From NCBI RefSeq assembly GCF_019966575.1, contig NZ_JAINFK010000007.1:124001-188000 (forward strand): a stretch of 64,000 nt of DNA, read 5' to 3'. This document shows, in pieces, positions 54,245 through 64,000 of the stretch. Made by a program: the position numbers and the translations under genes. The stretch's first letter is position 1. Each line of letters begins with the position of its first letter. This DNA comes from Oricola cellulosilytica. GTDB taxonomy: Bacteria; Pseudomonadota; Alphaproteobacteria; Rhizobiales; Rhizobiaceae. The notes under the pieces were generated by a model, which was not told the DNA's origin, ran no database searches, and saw only the letters and a list, made by a program, of their open reading frames with translations.

Positions 54245-55486
54245 ATGCGGTTCGTCAATTTTCTGGTCAACAATGCACGCTGGGTTGCCGGCGGTTTCCT
54301 GCTGACATTTTTTTCCTCGTTCGGGCAGACGTTTTTCATCGCCCTTTCCGCCGGGGACATCCGAGCCGAATATGATCTCAGTCATGGCGGCTTCGGCATG
54401 CTCTACATGTTTGCAACGTTAGCTAGCGCGCTTACGCTTCCGCGATTGGGAAAGACCGTCGACACCTTCAGGGTGGTCCATGTGCTCGCATTGACGGCTC
54501 CGATGCTAGCATTAGCCTGCTTTGCCTTGGCGTTTTCCAACTCGCTGGTTTTGCTGGCTGTTGCGATCTACGGTCTGCGCCTGTTCGGCCAAGGAATGAT
54601 GACCCACATCGCCATGACCGCGATGGGCAAGTGGTTTGCCGCACAGCGTGGACGAGCCGTGTCGTTCTCGGCGATCGGGGTGAATTTCGGCGAAGCGCTT
54701 TTCCCGCTGGCCTTCGTTCTCGTCGCTGGTTTGATTGGTTGGCGAAACAGCTGGGTCGCTGCGGGTCTTGTCCTGCTGCTGGTGGCCTTTCCTGCGATTT
54801 TCGCACTAATGCGCGTCGAGCGCGAGCCGCAGAGCGTGGTCGCCAACATCAATGCGCCGCCCGTGCACAACTGGACTCGCAGCGAGGTTCTGCGTGATCC
54901 GTTTTTCTACGTGCTATTGACCGGGGTTCTCGCTCCGCCCTTCATCGGCACGACGATCTTCTTTCACCAGGTCTACCTTGTCGAATTGCGGGGCTGGTCG
55001 CAGGAGGCTTTCGCAGCCTCCTTTGTCCTAATGTCTTCGATGACGGTCATTTTCGCGCTCGTCTGCGGCCACTTGGTCGACCGATTCAGCGCGTTGCGCC
55101 TGCTGCCTTTTTTCCTGATCCCGTTAGCAGTCGCCTGCATCACGCTCGCTGCCGTTACCGAACAATATGGAGTTTTTTTCTTTATGGCTCTACTCGGCCT
55201 CTCCTATGGTTTTTCGGGGACACTTTTTGGTGCCGTGTGGCCCGAGGTTTACGGGATCGCGCATCTTGGCTCGATTCGCTCCATGATCGTTGCCGTAATG
55301 GTCTTCATGACCGCGGTCGGCCCGGGATTGACCGGTACTTTGATCGATATGGGCGTTCCCTATTCGGGTCAGATACTCGCGTTCGGTGTTTACTGCCTTA
55401 TGGCAAGCGTGGTGCTCTTTGCCGCGTCTGCGCGTCTGCGCGCGCGTCTTCGAGGTTCGGTTGCAATCGCGGGAGCGCAGGGCTAA
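54245..55486 (+). CDS. MFS transporter
   Basis: 413 residues, about 12 membrane segments. It resembles monocarboxylate/oxalate-formate type carriers (GGFGMLYMFATLASALTLPRLGKTVDTF near the second segment, then FGQGMMTHIAMTAMGKWFAAQRGRAVSFSAIGVNFGEALFP). Substrate unknown. The 275-base upstream gap (53970-54244) holds no gene I can support. Confidence 0.85.
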   Translation: MRFVNFLVNNARWVAGGFLLTFFSSFGQTFFIALSAGDIRAEYDLSHGGFGMLYMFATLASALTLPRLGKTVDTFRVVHVLALTAPMLALACFALAFSNSLVLLAVAIYGLRLFGQGMMTHIAMTAMGKWFAAQRGRAVSFSAIGVNFGEALFPLAFVLVAGLIGWRNSWVAAGLVLLLVAFPAIFALMRVEREPQSVVANINAPPVHNWTRSEVLRDPFFYVLLTGVLAPPFIGTTIFFHQVYLVELRGWSQEAFAASFVLMSSMTVIFALVCGHLVDRFSALRLLPFFLIPLAVACITLAAVTEQYGVFFFMALLGLSYGFSGTLFGAVWPEVYGIAHLGSIRSMIVAVMVFMTAVGPGLTGTLIDMGVPYSGQILAFGVYCLMASVVLFAASARLRARLRGSVAIAGAQG

Positions 55487-55534
55487 CCGCTAGCACAACT
55501 TGTCAGCCACATCTGTAGATCGAGATTTCGTTTC

Positions 55535-56914
55535 ATGTCCGTGACCGTTCGCTTCGCGCCTTCGCCGACCGGCAACATTCATATCGGGAATGTTCGCACT
55601 GCGCTTTTCAATTGGCTGTTCGCGTTGAAACACGACGGTAAGTTCATCTTGCGGTTCGATGATACGGACGGTGCCCGCTCGAAGCGGGAATACGCCGAGC
55701 AGATTGCATCCGATCTCGAATGGCTGGGGGTACGCCCCCACCGGGTCGAATACCAGTCAAAGCGGACAGAAGCGTACGATGCCGCCGTGGAAAGGCTCAA
55801 GAAGGCCGGGCTACTCTATCCCTGTTATGACACGCCCGAGGAACTCGAACGCCGACGCAGGATCCGGCTCAGCCGTCGTCTCCCTCCGGTCTATGGGCGC
55901 GAGGCGTTAAAGCTAACAGAGGCGCAACGATCAGCGTTCGAGGCCGAAGGCCACAAGCCGCACTGGCGCTTCCTGCTGCCGAATTTCGACGTCGATCCCT
56001 TCGCGACGCGGCGCACCGAAATCCACTGGGACGATGTTGTGCGCGGACCGCAAACCGTCGATCTCGCTTCGATGTCCGACCCGGTTCTCGTACGCGAGGA
56101 TGGGTCTTATCTTTATACGTTGCCCTCCGTCGTTGACGACATCGACATGGGTGTGACCCACGTCATCCGTGGCGACGACCATGTGACCAACACGGGCGCG
56201 CAGGTCGCGCTGTTCGAGGCGCTTGGAGCCAACGCTCCCGCGTTCGGCCACCATAACCTGCTGACAACGACAACCGGTGAGGGTCTGTCGAAGCGCAGCG
56301 GCGCGCTTTCGATCAAGGCGCTCCGCGAGGCCGGCTACGAACCGGCGGCCGTTGCTGCTCTTGCCGTGCTGATCGGCACGTCGGAGAACGTTGCGCCCTC
56401 GGCCTCAATAGAAGTCATGGCGGAGACGTTCCGCCCCTCTTCCAGTTCGAAGTCCGCGGCGAAGTTTGATCCGACCGAACTCGATTTATTGAACAGGCAG
56501 ATTGTCCACCAATTGCCGTTTGAGGAAGTGTCGGAGAGATTGAAAGCTGCCGGTGTCAATGTCGATGACCCGCGAGCGGGGCAGTTCTGGAACGTGATCC
56601 GGGCGAATATCGAAAAGGTACGGCAGGCTGGTGACTGGTGGCCCATCATCACGGACGGGCCCGCCAGGGATATCGTCCTGGACGGAGACGATCTGGATTA
56701 TGCGAGGACGGCGTTTTCCTTGCTGCCCGAAGGTGACGTTGACGCCTCCACATGGTCTGCTTGGACCTCTGCGGTCAAGGAAAAGACCGGCCGCAAGGGA
56801 AGGGCACTTTTCATGCCGTTGCGGATCGCGCTTACCGGCCGTTCCTCCGGTCCGGAGATCGCAGATCTATTGCCCCTTCTGGGTCGGGAAGGAATTGCGG
56901 CCCGACGACCCTGA
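55535..56914 (+). CDS. gltX: Glutamyl-tRNA synthetase
   Basis: 459 residues. It has the class I HIGH motif ([12 protein letters not shown]) and KMSKS equivalent GLSKRSG, plus [14 protein letters not shown]. Rhizobia commonly have two GltX enzymes, and which one this is cannot be told from a single copy. Its last 83 bases overlap the end of the convergent DUF2865 gene, so both coding sequences share DNA. Confidence 0.92.
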   Translation: MSVTVRFAPSPTGNIHIGNVRTALFNWLFALKHDGKFILRFDDTDGARSKREYAEQIASDLEWLGVRPHRVEYQSKRTEAYDAAVERLKKAGLLYPCYDTPEELERRRRIRLSRRLPPVYGREALKLTEAQRSAFEAEGHKPHWRFLLPNFDVDPFATRRTEIHWDDVVRGPQTVDLASMSDPVLVREDGSYLYTLPSVVDDIDMGVTHVIRGDDHVTNTGAQVALFEALGANAPAFGHHNLLTTTTGEGLSKRSGALSIKALREAGYEPAAVAALAVLIGTSENVAPSASIEVMAETFRPSSSSKSAAKFDPTELDLLNRQIVHQLPFEEVSERLKAAGVNVDDPRAGQFWNVIRANIEKVRQAGDWWPIITDGPARDIVLDGDDLDYARTAFSLLPEGDVDASTWSAWTSAVKEKTGRKGRALFMPLRIALTGRSSGPEIADLLPLLGREGIAARRP

Positions 56915-57983
56915 CCTCCCGGTTCCCCTCAGAACTCGAGCGAACCTTGCCGTGCGTCACGGCGCCGGTAAGTTCGCGCACCGCGCCTTTAGATAGTCCG
57001 GTCTGGAGGTCCATCTGCGATTCCGGGTCGGCAAAGGCGTCCGGTCTCTCGGCCGGCGTGGGGATTGCCGATAGCTCGAGGGGGGCTTTTTCTTCCGTTG
57101 GCAGGTTTGCGAGCGTCACGGGCGTTCCGCAGGTACATGAAGAATCGGTCTTGTCTTGTGCACGCTTCCGGTAAAGGAACGCGTTTGGCAGCGCCGTGTA
57201 GGCTTCTCCCTCAAGCGAGATCATAGCCTCGCTCTCCTCACCGGGAACACGGTGATAATAGAGTTTCGTCTCTGCCGCCGGGCACATAGCGCTGCAGGCT
57301 TGCTTGTCGCGCTCGAAGTATTCGGGTCCTGTCGAAAACGACATCGGGAAATAGTAACCGTCACAGAGACGCACGCACATTGTACGGAAGCTGTCTGCCG
57401 GCGGCGGCGCGATAATCTTGCTGCGCACTCCGGCCGCGTTTGAAACCTTCTCTCGCGGTTTGACCCGCCGGGTCCCCTCGCGAACGATAACCTTATCCCG
57501 GCGCTTGGAAGCCGGAGGTACGGCGAGCGATCGCTGCCGAGTGACCTGCTGTCTCGAATCGCATCCACTGGCGCGAATCCGCGCCTTGATCTCCCGGATT
57601 CGGCGGGGGTCTCGCACCGGCGCGGACCGGTCGCGGGTTCGTTCCAGTTTGTTCAGGTTCGCCCGCATGTCCTGAATCGTTCGGTTCAAGGATTGGCACC
57701 TTGCCGAAGGACTCCGCGCGCATTTGTTTGCCCGCTGTACCCCAATTGCCTTGCGCAGTTCGCCTTCTTGGCGTTGGGCTGCTTTGGCGTAGCGTCGGAA
57801 CCGGGTTGACGATCTGGCGTCAGGGCGGCTCGCCGAGCGTAATTCAGCTCGGAGGTCGCTGCAAATGTCAGCAAGGGCGGGCGTGGCGGCAAAGGTGGCG
57901 AGCACGGCGGCCAAAACCGCCCGGGTAGCGATTTTGAATAATCGGGCGGTCAGATTGCTCCGATCGAAATGTACGCCAGACAC
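56832..57983 (-). CDS. Secreted DUF2865 domain-containing protein
   Basis: 383 residues. The signal peptide ends near residue 38 (AATPALA). Two helical coiled-coil-like stretches follow ([39 protein letters not shown]). Then comes the DUF2865 core [46 protein letters not shown], whose conserved Cys pairs suggest disulfides. A Cys pair (CTC) and a long tail follow. The family is alphaproteobacterial and likely cell-envelope-associated. Its 3' end overlaps gltX by 83 bases. Confidence 0.88.
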   Translation of the reverse strand: MSGVHFDRSNLTARLFKIATRAVLAAVLATFAATPALADICSDLRAELRSASRPDARSSTRFRRYAKAAQRQEGELRKAIGVQRANKCARSPSARCQSLNRTIQDMRANLNKLERTRDRSAPVRDPRRIREIKARIRASGCDSRQQVTRQRSLAVPPASKRRDKVIVREGTRRVKPREKVSNAAGVRSKIIAPPPADSFRTMCVRLCDGYYFPMSFSTGPEYFERDKQACSAMCPAAETKLYYHRVPGEESEAMISLEGEAYTALPNAFLYRKRAQDKTDSSCTCGTPVTLANLPTEEKAPLELSAIPTPAERPDAFADPESQMDLQTGLSKGAVRELTGAVTHGKVRSSSEGNREVRVVGPQFLPDPEGAIDLRSPDRRNGR

Positions 57984-58131
57984 GCCCCGAATACTCCGTT
58001 AGCTGGTCAGCCAAGATCTCATGATACCACGGCCACCGAGTGTTTCACCTGAATGCTAAACGTCCAGCGCGTGAACTCGCCACGTAATTAATGGATGCGC
58101 GGTGAACACTAGCTGAACGCGGCCCCCGACT

Positions 58132-60465
58132 TCACGCCCGCAAAGCCTCAGGAAGGCCGGCTTGGCGCTGCGCTGCCTCGACAACCGCCAGCGCCGTCAT
58201 GTTGACCACGCCGCGGGAGGTTACGGATGGTGTGAGTATATGTGCCGGTTTGGCGGTCCCGAGAAGGATCGGACCCACATGGAGGCCATCCGTCATCGTC
58301 TTGACCGCGTTCAACGTGATGTTGGCCGAGTCGAGATTGGGAAAGACCAAGAGGTTGGCTTCTCCATCAAGCGTCGAATGGGCGTAGACGCGCTGCCTCA
58401 AAGTCGGGTCGAGAGCGGAGTCCGAGTGCATTTCCCCGTCCACCTGCAGTCCCGGCGCAATGTGGTGCAGCATTGCGGTCGCCTCGCGCATCTTGAGGGC
58501 TGACGTGCTGTCGCGCGAGCCGAAATTGGAGTGCGACAGGAGTGCTGCTTTCGGCTCGATGCCGAAGCGCTCGATTTCCTGTGCCGCGAGGACCGTCATT
58601 TCGACGATCTCCTCTGCGCAGGGATCGACCGTCACGTAGGTGTCGGTAAAGAACGTCACTCCGCGCTGCGCGATCAGCATTGAAAGTGCCGAAAGATCAC
58701 GCGCTCCATCCCTTAGTCCAACGATTACCCGAACATGGCGGAGATGCCTTTCATAGCGCCCTTCGAGACCGCAAATCATGGCGTCAGCTTCACCGCGCGA
58801 TAGCGCTATCGAAGCGATGACCGTGGTGTTGGTGCGGACCAGCATCTTCGCTACGTCGGTCGTGATTCCGCGACGACCAGATTTTTGGGTGAGTTCATCC
58901 ACGTAGTCGCGATATCGCGGATCGTTTTCCGGATTGATCAGCTCGAAATCCACGCCTGGCCGAATCTTCAGTCCGTAGCGCTGCAGCCTAGCCTCGATCA
59001 CTTCAGGACGGCCAATGAGAATGGGCTCGGCCAGTTTGTCCTCTAGAACAACTTGTGCGGCACGCAGCACCCGTTCGTCTTCTCCATCGGCATACACAAC
59101 CCGCTTGTTCTGGGACGCTTGGGCCGCCGTGAAAACCGGCTTCATCACCAGGCCCGAACGGAAGACGAAACGGTTCAAGCGATCGCAGTAGGCTGCCATG
59201 TCCTCGATCGGGCGAGCGGCAACGCCGCTTGCATGCGCTGCTTCGGCAACCGCCGGGGCAATCCGCAGGATGAGTCGTGGATCGAAGGGTGAAGGGATCA
59301 GGTAGTCTGGCCCGAATGTCGGCGTTTCGCCGCTATAGGCGCGTGCGGCAACATCGGATGGTTCTTCCCGCGCAAGTTGTGCGATTGCTCTTACGGCTGC
59401 GGCCTTCATCTCTTCATTGATCGTAGTCGCACCGGCGTCGAGGGCACCCCGGAAAATATAAGGAAAACATAGTACATTGTTGACCTGATTGGGGAAATCA
59501 GATCGGCCTGTGCAAATCATCGCGTCCGGGCGGGCCTTCCTCGCAAAATCAGGCATGATCTCGGGCGTGGGATTTGCAAGCGCAAGAATCAGGGGGTTTT
59601 CCGCCATTTCGGTGAGGTATGCAGGTTTCAGCACACCGGCAGCAGAGAGTCCGAGAAACACATCCGCGTCCGGAATGACCTCGGCGAGGGTCCGTTTGTC
59701 GGTTTTCTGTGCGTAAACCGATTTCCAACGGTCCATAAGTTCGCTCCGACCTTCATGAACGACACCCTCGATATCGGTGATCCAGATGTTTTCTCGCTTC
59801 GCGCCGAGCGAGACCAGAAGGTTGAGACAGGCGAGCGCGGCGGCACCGGCGCCGGATGTAACGATCTTGGCTTCGCCGAGCGATTTGCCGGCAAGATCGA
59901 GCCCGTTGGTGATCGCTGCAGCAACAATAATGGCTGTGCCGTGCTGATCGTCGTGGAAGACCGGGATTTTCATGCGCTCCCGCAGCTGTGCCTCGACTTC
60001 GAAACATTCGGGGGCCTTGATATCTTCGAGATTAATTCCACCGAAGGTTGGTTCGAGTGCGGAGACCACGGACACCATTGAATCGATATTTGGAGCGTCG
60101 ATCTCGATATCGAATACATCGATCGCGGCGAACTTCTTGAACAGAACCGCCTTGCCTTCCATCACCGGTTTTGCGGCAAGCGGGCCGATGTTCCCCAACC
60201 CAAGGACGGCCGATCCATTCGATACCACCGCCACGAGATTGCTGCGCGCCGTATAGTCCGCTGCCTTTAGCGGGTCCGCTTCAATCGCAAGACATGGCGC
60301 TGCCACCCCCGGCGAATACGCCAGTGCGAGATCGCGTTGATTTCCAAGCGGTTTGGTGGCTTGAATCTCAAGCTTTCCCGGGCGAGGATATTGGTGGAAA
60401 AAAAGCGCGGCGTCTTCCAGGCTGGGGGTTGTCGGGGTGGCCTGATCTGGTGGGACTTCTTCCAT
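58132..60465 (-). CDS. maeB: NADP-dependent malic enzyme fused to a phosphotransacetylase-like domain
   Basis: 777 residues. Residues ~1-420 are a malic enzyme: [32 protein letters not shown] and the NAD(P)-binding [17 protein letters not shown]. Residues ~440-777 are a phosphate acetyltransferase-like domain, as in bacterial MaeB proteins, thought to be regulatory. It converts malate to pyruvate and CO2. Fused forms are the rule in rhizobia, where the enzyme supports C4-dicarboxylate use. Stand-alone gene. Confidence 0.94.
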   Translation of the reverse strand: MEEVPPDQATPTTPSLEDAALFFHQYPRPGKLEIQATKPLGNQRDLALAYSPGVAAPCLAIEADPLKAADYTARSNLVAVVSNGSAVLGLGNIGPLAAKPVMEGKAVLFKKFAAIDVFDIEIDAPNIDSMVSVVSALEPTFGGINLEDIKAPECFEVEAQLRERMKIPVFHDDQHGTAIIVAAAITNGLDLAGKSLGEAKIVTSGAGAAALACLNLLVSLGAKRENIWITDIEGVVHEGRSELMDRWKSVYAQKTDKRTLAEVIPDADVFLGLSAAGVLKPAYLTEMAENPLILALANPTPEIMPDFARKARPDAMICTGRSDFPNQVNNVLCFPYIFRGALDAGATTINEEMKAAAVRAIAQLAREEPSDVAARAYSGETPTFGPDYLIPSPFDPRLILRIAPAVAEAAHASGVAARPIEDMAAYCDRLNRFVFRSGLVMKPVFTAAQASQNKRVVYADGEDERVLRAAQVVLEDKLAEPILIGRPEVIEARLQRYGLKIRPGVDFELINPENDPRYRDYVDELTQKSGRRGITTDVAKMLVRTNTTVIASIALSRGEADAMICGLEGRYERHLRHVRVIVGLRDGARDLSALSMLIAQRGVTFFTDTYVTVDPCAEEIVEMTVLAAQEIERFGIEPKAALLSHSNFGSRDSTSALKMREATAMLHHIAPGLQVDGEMHSDSALDPTLRQRVYAHSTLDGEANLLVFPNLDSANITLNAVKTMTDGLHVGPILLGTAKPAHILTPSVTSRGVVNMTALAVVEAAQRQAGLPEALRA

Positions 60466-60559
60466 GCAGTTCTTCCGTCGATTTTGTCGGTTTCCAGAGG
60501 CTAGCGACTATCGTGATCCCTGAACAGGGCTGGTCGCGATCATGCAAACGTGCCGTCCC

Positions 60560-61336
60560 CTAGAACGCGCTTTGATAGAATCCGCCGTCGAGTCGAATGT
60601 TCTGTCCGGTGATATAGCCTGCGTGAACCGAGCAGAGGAACGCGCAGGTTTTTCCAAACTCCTCGGGATTACCCAATCGGCCAGCGGGGATAAGTTTTTC
60701 CTGGCGTGATTTTTCCGCCTCTACTTGGGTTCCCGCCTTATCTGCGGCGTAACGGATCGTCGTGCGAATACGATCGGTATCGATCTTGCCTGGCAGGAGG
60801 TTGTTAATGGTCACGTTCCTGTTTGCAACCGAGCGTGCTACCCCGGCAAGAAACGAGGTGAGGCCGGCGCGCGCGCCGGAGGACAGATCAAGGCCGAGAA
60901 TTGGCTGATATACCGATAAGGACGTGATGTTGACGATCCGTCCGAAACCGCGTTCTGCCATGCCGTCGATCACCGCCTGCACAAGTTCTATGGGCGTGAC
61001 CATGTTCTGGGTGACGCCAGCGATGATTGCCTCGCGATCCAAGTCCCGGAAATCGCGGAGCGGCGGGCCTCCATTGTTGTTTACAAGAATGTCGGGCTGC
61101 GGACAGGCTTCAAGGAGTTGCGCCTGAACGTCGCGATCCGAGATGTCGCCGAGAATGACTGTGACATTGACACCGTGTTCGCGAAGCTCGTCGGCAGTGC
61201 GGTCGGTGACGTTGGCGTCTCGACCGTTGATCGTAAGGTCGCAACCTTCCTCGGCCAGTGCTGTTGCGCAGCCCTTGCCAAGCCCGCGGCTTGCTGCGCA
61301 GACGATTGCTTTGCGCCTGTTGAGTCCAAGGTCCAT
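60560..61336 (-). CDS. Atypical short-chain dehydrogenase/reductase lacking the Tyr-Lys catalytic pair
   Basis: 258 residues with an SDR fold (NAD loop CAASRGLGKGCA, NNNGGPP in place of NNAG, SLS serine). The YxxxK catalytic motif is replaced by S152-S-G-A-R156, so Tyr and Lys are both absent. This matches the BKR_like_SDR_like subgroup, whose members lack the tetrad. It is often annotated as 3-oxoacyl-ACP reductase or glucose dehydrogenase, but dehydrogenase activity is doubtful. It lies between the maeB and dipeptide epimerase genes on the same strand. Confidence 0.85.
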   Translation of the reverse strand: MDLGLNRRKAIVCAASRGLGKGCATALAEEGCDLTINGRDANVTDRTADELREHGVNVTVILGDISDRDVQAQLLEACPQPDILVNNNGGPPLRDFRDLDREAIIAGVTQNMVTPIELVQAVIDGMAERGFGRIVNITSLSVYQPILGLDLSSGARAGLTSFLAGVARSVANRNVTINNLLPGKIDTDRIRTTIRYAADKAGTQVEAEKSRQEKLIPAGRLGNPEEFGKTCAFLCSVHAGYITGQNIRLDGGFYQSAF

Positions 61337-61420
61337 GGTAGTCTTCCTATGCTGATGACCAGGCCGCTCGCGCCGGACGCCTCGTGGGTCAGGCGCAATC
61401 TGATCGTTCTTCTTTGTGTG

Positions 61421-62413
61421 TTACCCCCACAGGTCGCGACGCGGCGGTGATACGGTGTTTCCGGCATAGCGCAAAGCTGGTGTTCGGTCATTCGCGAGCA
61501 GCAGCGGGCCGTCAAGATCAACATAATCGGCGTCCTGGGCAAGCAGCACGGCTGGAGCCATGGACAGAGACGTTCCAACCATGCATCCTATCATGACCCC
61601 GAAGCCCAGCTCCCGAGCCCGGTTCCTCATCTTGAGCGCTTCGGTCAGTCCCCCCGCCTTGTCGAGTTTTATATTGATGATGTCGTATCGTCCGCGCAAG
61701 GATTCGAGATCGTCCGTCGTGTGGGCGCTTTCATCAGCGCAAATTGGCACCGAATGAGGGATTTCATGCAGGAATGCGTCCTCGGTGGCTGGGAGGGGTT
61801 GTTCGATCAAAGCGATATGTACCCCGGCGGCCTCGCGCATGAGCTCCGGCAACGCTTCCGGCGTCCATGCCTCATTTGCATCGATGATGATACGGCTGTT
61901 GGGAGCGGCTGCGGAAACGGCATGCATCGCTGCAATGTCGTGATTGCCGCCAAGTTTGATCTTCAACACTGGCCGACTGGACGCTGCGCGCGCGGCGTCC
62001 GACATTCTGTCGGGATCGTCGAGCGAGATGGTGAAGGCGGTTTCGACCGGCCGTGGAGGAAGCGTGCACGCGATCGTGTGAGCGTGTCGCCCGGTCATTT
62101 TTGCTCTTAAATCCCATAGGGCGCAGTCAAGAGCATTGCGCGCCGCGCCCGGCCTCATTTTTTCGTCGAGCGTATCGCCATCGACCGAGCCATTGAACGC
62201 CGTCGCCGCTTCCTTGATCGAGGCAAGAACTGATTCGACCGACTCGCCATAACGGGGGTAGGGGACGCACTCCGCGACACCAGAATGACCGTCGCAGATC
62301 ACTCGGCACACCACAACCTGCGCCGTCTTCCTGCTGTCGCGGGATATTCGAAACACGCCATTGATCGGATATTCTTCCGACCACGCTTCAATCTGGCACC
62401 CTGAGAATTTCAT
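61421..62413 (-). CDS. L-Ala-D/L-Glu-type dipeptide epimerase (enolase superfamily)
   Basis: 330 residues. The N-terminal capping domain (VVCRVICDGHSGVAECVPYPRYGES) and C-terminal barrel are complete. Barrel residues include the KxK pair LKIKLG, metal ligands DANE, EQPL and ADES, and the opposing KLDK. This set is typical of the muconate-lactonizing subgroup dipeptide epimerases that recycle murein peptides. ATG 62413 has GAGGA immediately before it with almost no spacer, so the start is somewhat uncertain. It is divergent from the Mla permease gene. Confidence 0.88.
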   Translation of the reverse strand: MKFSGCQIEAWSEEYPINGVFRISRDSRKTAQVVVCRVICDGHSGVAECVPYPRYGESVESVLASIKEAATAFNGSVDGDTLDEKMRPGAARNALDCALWDLRAKMTGRHAHTIACTLPPRPVETAFTISLDDPDRMSDAARAASSRPVLKIKLGGNHDIAAMHAVSAAAPNSRIIIDANEAWTPEALPELMREAAGVHIALIEQPLPATEDAFLHEIPHSVPICADESAHTTDDLESLRGRYDIINIKLDKAGGLTEALKMRNRARELGFGVMIGCMVGTSLSMAPAVLLAQDADYVDLDGPLLLANDRTPALRYAGNTVSPPRRDLWG

Positions 62414-62505
62414 TCCTCGACAACCTCGGTGTAGCGACGGAAATTGGGTGTGGTGTGGCGCGAAGGCCGCAGACACAACACATTACGACCGATAGTAATA
62501 ACGTC

Positions 62506-63711
62506 ATGGCTAACGCGGTGCATACGGAAAAGAACACTCCGGAAATCGATGCGCTCCCGCTCGGACGGACGGTTGCGAAACCACGTCTTGAAACAAGACA
62601 GAATGCCGGCCTTACCGAGGTGATTTTCGAAGGTGTGTGGGCCACATACAGCGTTGGCTCGATTGATCAGCAAATGCGCTTGCTCGAGAACAAGTTGTCC
62701 GGAGAACGTCTCAGGATCGAGATGAGCGACATCTCGTACCTCGACACCGCAGGTGCGTGGATGATCTATAGGTTGTTGCGTTCGGCCAAGGTTCGCGGGA
62801 TTGAAGCTTCGATCGACGGAATGCGGACATCGCACAAAGTGCTTCTCGAAGCGATAGCGCGTGCGATGGAAGACATCGATGAGGACGATAGCAACGGAAC
62901 TCGCGCTTCGATTTTGAACCGCATGTTGTCGACCATAGGCTTAGCCGTTTACGGCTTTCGCAACGATCTGCAAATGGGACTTCACATCCTGGGCGCGGCC
63001 GTACGCGGCTCGCAAATGAAGCTAGGCCACGGCAGCGGGCTTAGTATTCCGGCAGTCGTAAACCAGATCGATCGTACCGGCGTTACCGCGATTCCCATCA
63101 TCCTGCTGATGTCGACCATCATCGGCGCCATTATCGCGCAACAGGGTGCATTTCAGCTTCGTTACTTTGGCGCCGAGATATTTGTTGTGGATCTTGTGGG
63201 CATTCTGGTGCTTCGCGAGATCGGCGTATTATTGACGGCGATCATGATTGCGGGCCGCTCGGGAAGCGCGATCACCGCAGAAATCGGCTCTATGAAAATG
63301 CGCGAAGAGGTCGATGCGTTAACGGTTATCGGCCTCAATCCTGTCGGCGTTTTGGTATTCCCGCGCCTGGTGGCCCTGGTCATTGCGCTTCCACTCCTGA
63401 CCTTCATCGCCAACCTTGCCGCGCTGGCCGGCGCAATGTTTGTTGCGCAAACCTATTCGGGGATCTCGCCTGATGCGTTTATTACGAGGGTCCGCGATGC
63501 GGTGGATCTCAGTACGATCTACGCCGGCCTGATCAAGGCCCCCTTCATGGCAATCATCATAGGGATCATTGCTTCGGTAGAAGGGATGAAGGTGGGCGGA
63601 AGCGCCGAGTCGCTTGGCGCGCGGGTAACCGCCTCGGTCGTGAAATCGATTTTCATTGTTATTGTCGTGGATGGCGCCTTCGCGATGTTCTTTGCAGCTA
63701 TCGATTTCTGA
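62506..63711 (+). CDS. mlaE: MlaE-type lipid ABC permease with N-terminal STAS domain
   Basis: 401 residues. Residues ~35-135 carry a STAS-like fold (LRIEMSDISYLDTAGAWMIYRLLRSAKVRG), and the rest is the MlaE permease (STIIGAIIAQQGAFQLRYFGAEIF, REIGVLLTAIMIAGRSGSAITAEIGSMKMREEVDALTVIGLNPVGVLVFPR) with five or six membrane segments. In other species the STAS domain is a separate subunit (MlaB), so this is a fused form. Such systems move phospholipids between inner and outer membrane. The start is ATG 62506; GTG 62455 is an alternative. Its TGA overlaps the next ATG (TGATG). Confidence 0.9.
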   Translation: MANAVHTEKNTPEIDALPLGRTVAKPRLETRQNAGLTEVIFEGVWATYSVGSIDQQMRLLENKLSGERLRIEMSDISYLDTAGAWMIYRLLRSAKVRGIEASIDGMRTSHKVLLEAIARAMEDIDEDDSNGTRASILNRMLSTIGLAVYGFRNDLQMGLHILGAAVRGSQMKLGHGSGLSIPAVVNQIDRTGVTAIPIILLMSTIIGAIIAQQGAFQLRYFGAEIFVVDLVGILVLREIGVLLTAIMIAGRSGSAITAEIGSMKMREEVDALTVIGLNPVGVLVFPRLVALVIALPLLTFIANLAALAGAMFVAQTYSGISPDAFITRVRDAVDLSTIYAGLIKAPFMAIIIGIIASVEGMKVGGSAESLGARVTASVVKSIFIVIVVDGAFAMFFAAIDF

Positions 63712-64000
63712 TGGCCGAAAACGACCCGATCATAAGTGTGCGCGACATTCATGTGCAGTTCGGCGATCATGTCGTCCTGCACGATCTCGACCTCGACGTT
63801 TACCGGGGCGAGATCCTGGGGTTCGTTGGAGCGTCGGGGACCGGAAAGTCAGTACTGCTGCGAAGCATTCTAGGATTGAACCCAAAACAAAACGGCCAGA
63901 TCGTCGTTTTGGGACGTGATCTCGACAGAATTAGCGATGAAGAGCGCATTCTAGTGGACATGCGGATGGGGGTTCTTTTCCAGCATGGAGCGCTGTTTTC
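63711..64000 (+). CDS. mlaF: MlaF-type lipid ABC ATP-binding protein, N-terminal fragment
   Basis: The first ~96 residues are present before the window ends. The protein starts at ATG 63711, overlapping mlaE. VQFGDHVVLHDLDLDVYRGEILGF precedes Walker A GASGTGKS, and the Q-loop text MGVLFQHGALF at the end is typical of MlaF/Ttg2A ATPases. The rest of the operon (an MCE-domain MlaD protein and others) would lie beyond the window. Confidence 0.9.
   Translation, partial: MAENDPIISVRDIHVQFGDHVVLHDLDLDVYRGEILGFVGASGTGKSVLLRSILGLNPKQNGQIVVLGRDLDRISDEERILVDMRMGVLFQHGALF

Overview
The window looks like chromosome of an alphaproteobacterium of the Hyphomicrobiales (Rhizobiales), most likely near Mesorhizobium/Phyllobacteriaceae. 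The basis is high GC, dense operons with ATGA/TAATG junctions, alphaproteobacterial families (DUF2865, DUF2059, DUF1289, DUF971, class II DAHP synthase, malic enzyme-phosphotransacetylase fusion, CobS/CobT) and the block gph-rpiA-DUF2059-gor-aroG. The genus is inference. I see no prophage, insertion sequence, integrase or CRISPR array, so nothing marks a recent island.

Left part (1-16.1 kb). A sugar or polyol catabolic locus comes first: the end of a TIM-barrel isomerase, a Gfo/Idh/MocA dehydrogenase, a divergent LacI repressor with a perfect 24-bp palindrome in the divergent promoter, and a binding protein-permease-single-domain ATPase importer. Next is the most distinctive part, a form I aerobic carbon monoxide dehydrogenase cluster: an MHYT-LytTR regulator, then coxM-coxS-coxL-coxD-coxE-coxF. 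CoxL carries the form I signature AYRCSFR. The catalytic Cys and Glu and the CoxM FAD motifs sit at almost the same positions as in the Oligotropha enzyme. An ArsR-rhodanese fusion regulator divergent from an MFS transporter closes this part.

Middle part (16.1-42.2 kb). This holds dusA, a TauE/SafE gene remnant, cobS and cobT, a membrane histidine kinase, a GST/Fe-S uracil-DNA glycosylase pair, Lrp and LysR regulators, and a polar amino-acid importer with no ATPase gene beside it. A compact molybdenum-cofactor operon follows (fdhD-mobA-mobB-moeA-cytochrome b561), with moaA nearby. CO dehydrogenase is a molybdopterin enzyme, so cofactor supply and a major consumer lie within about 30 kb. The cofactor form differs, however: MobA makes the guanine dinucleotide, while CO dehydrogenase uses the cytosine dinucleotide. 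Two drug or metabolite exporters, fumarase and a CBS protein with a degenerate GGDEF domain end this part.

Right part (42.2-64 kb). This is mostly housekeeping: tRNA-Val(CAC), gph, rpiA, glutathione reductase, class II DAHP synthase, an extradiol-type dioxygenase, acylphosphatase, a cold-shock protein, ribosomal protein S21, nadE, gltX, maeB, an SDR without the usual catalytic Tyr/Lys, a dipeptide epimerase, and the start of an Mla-type lipid transport operon that runs off the end.

No wholly new multi-gene system is evident. The best leads are the CO dehydrogenase control region, the ArsR-rhodanese/MFS pair, the CBS plus inactive-GGDEF protein, and a few small unassigned genes.
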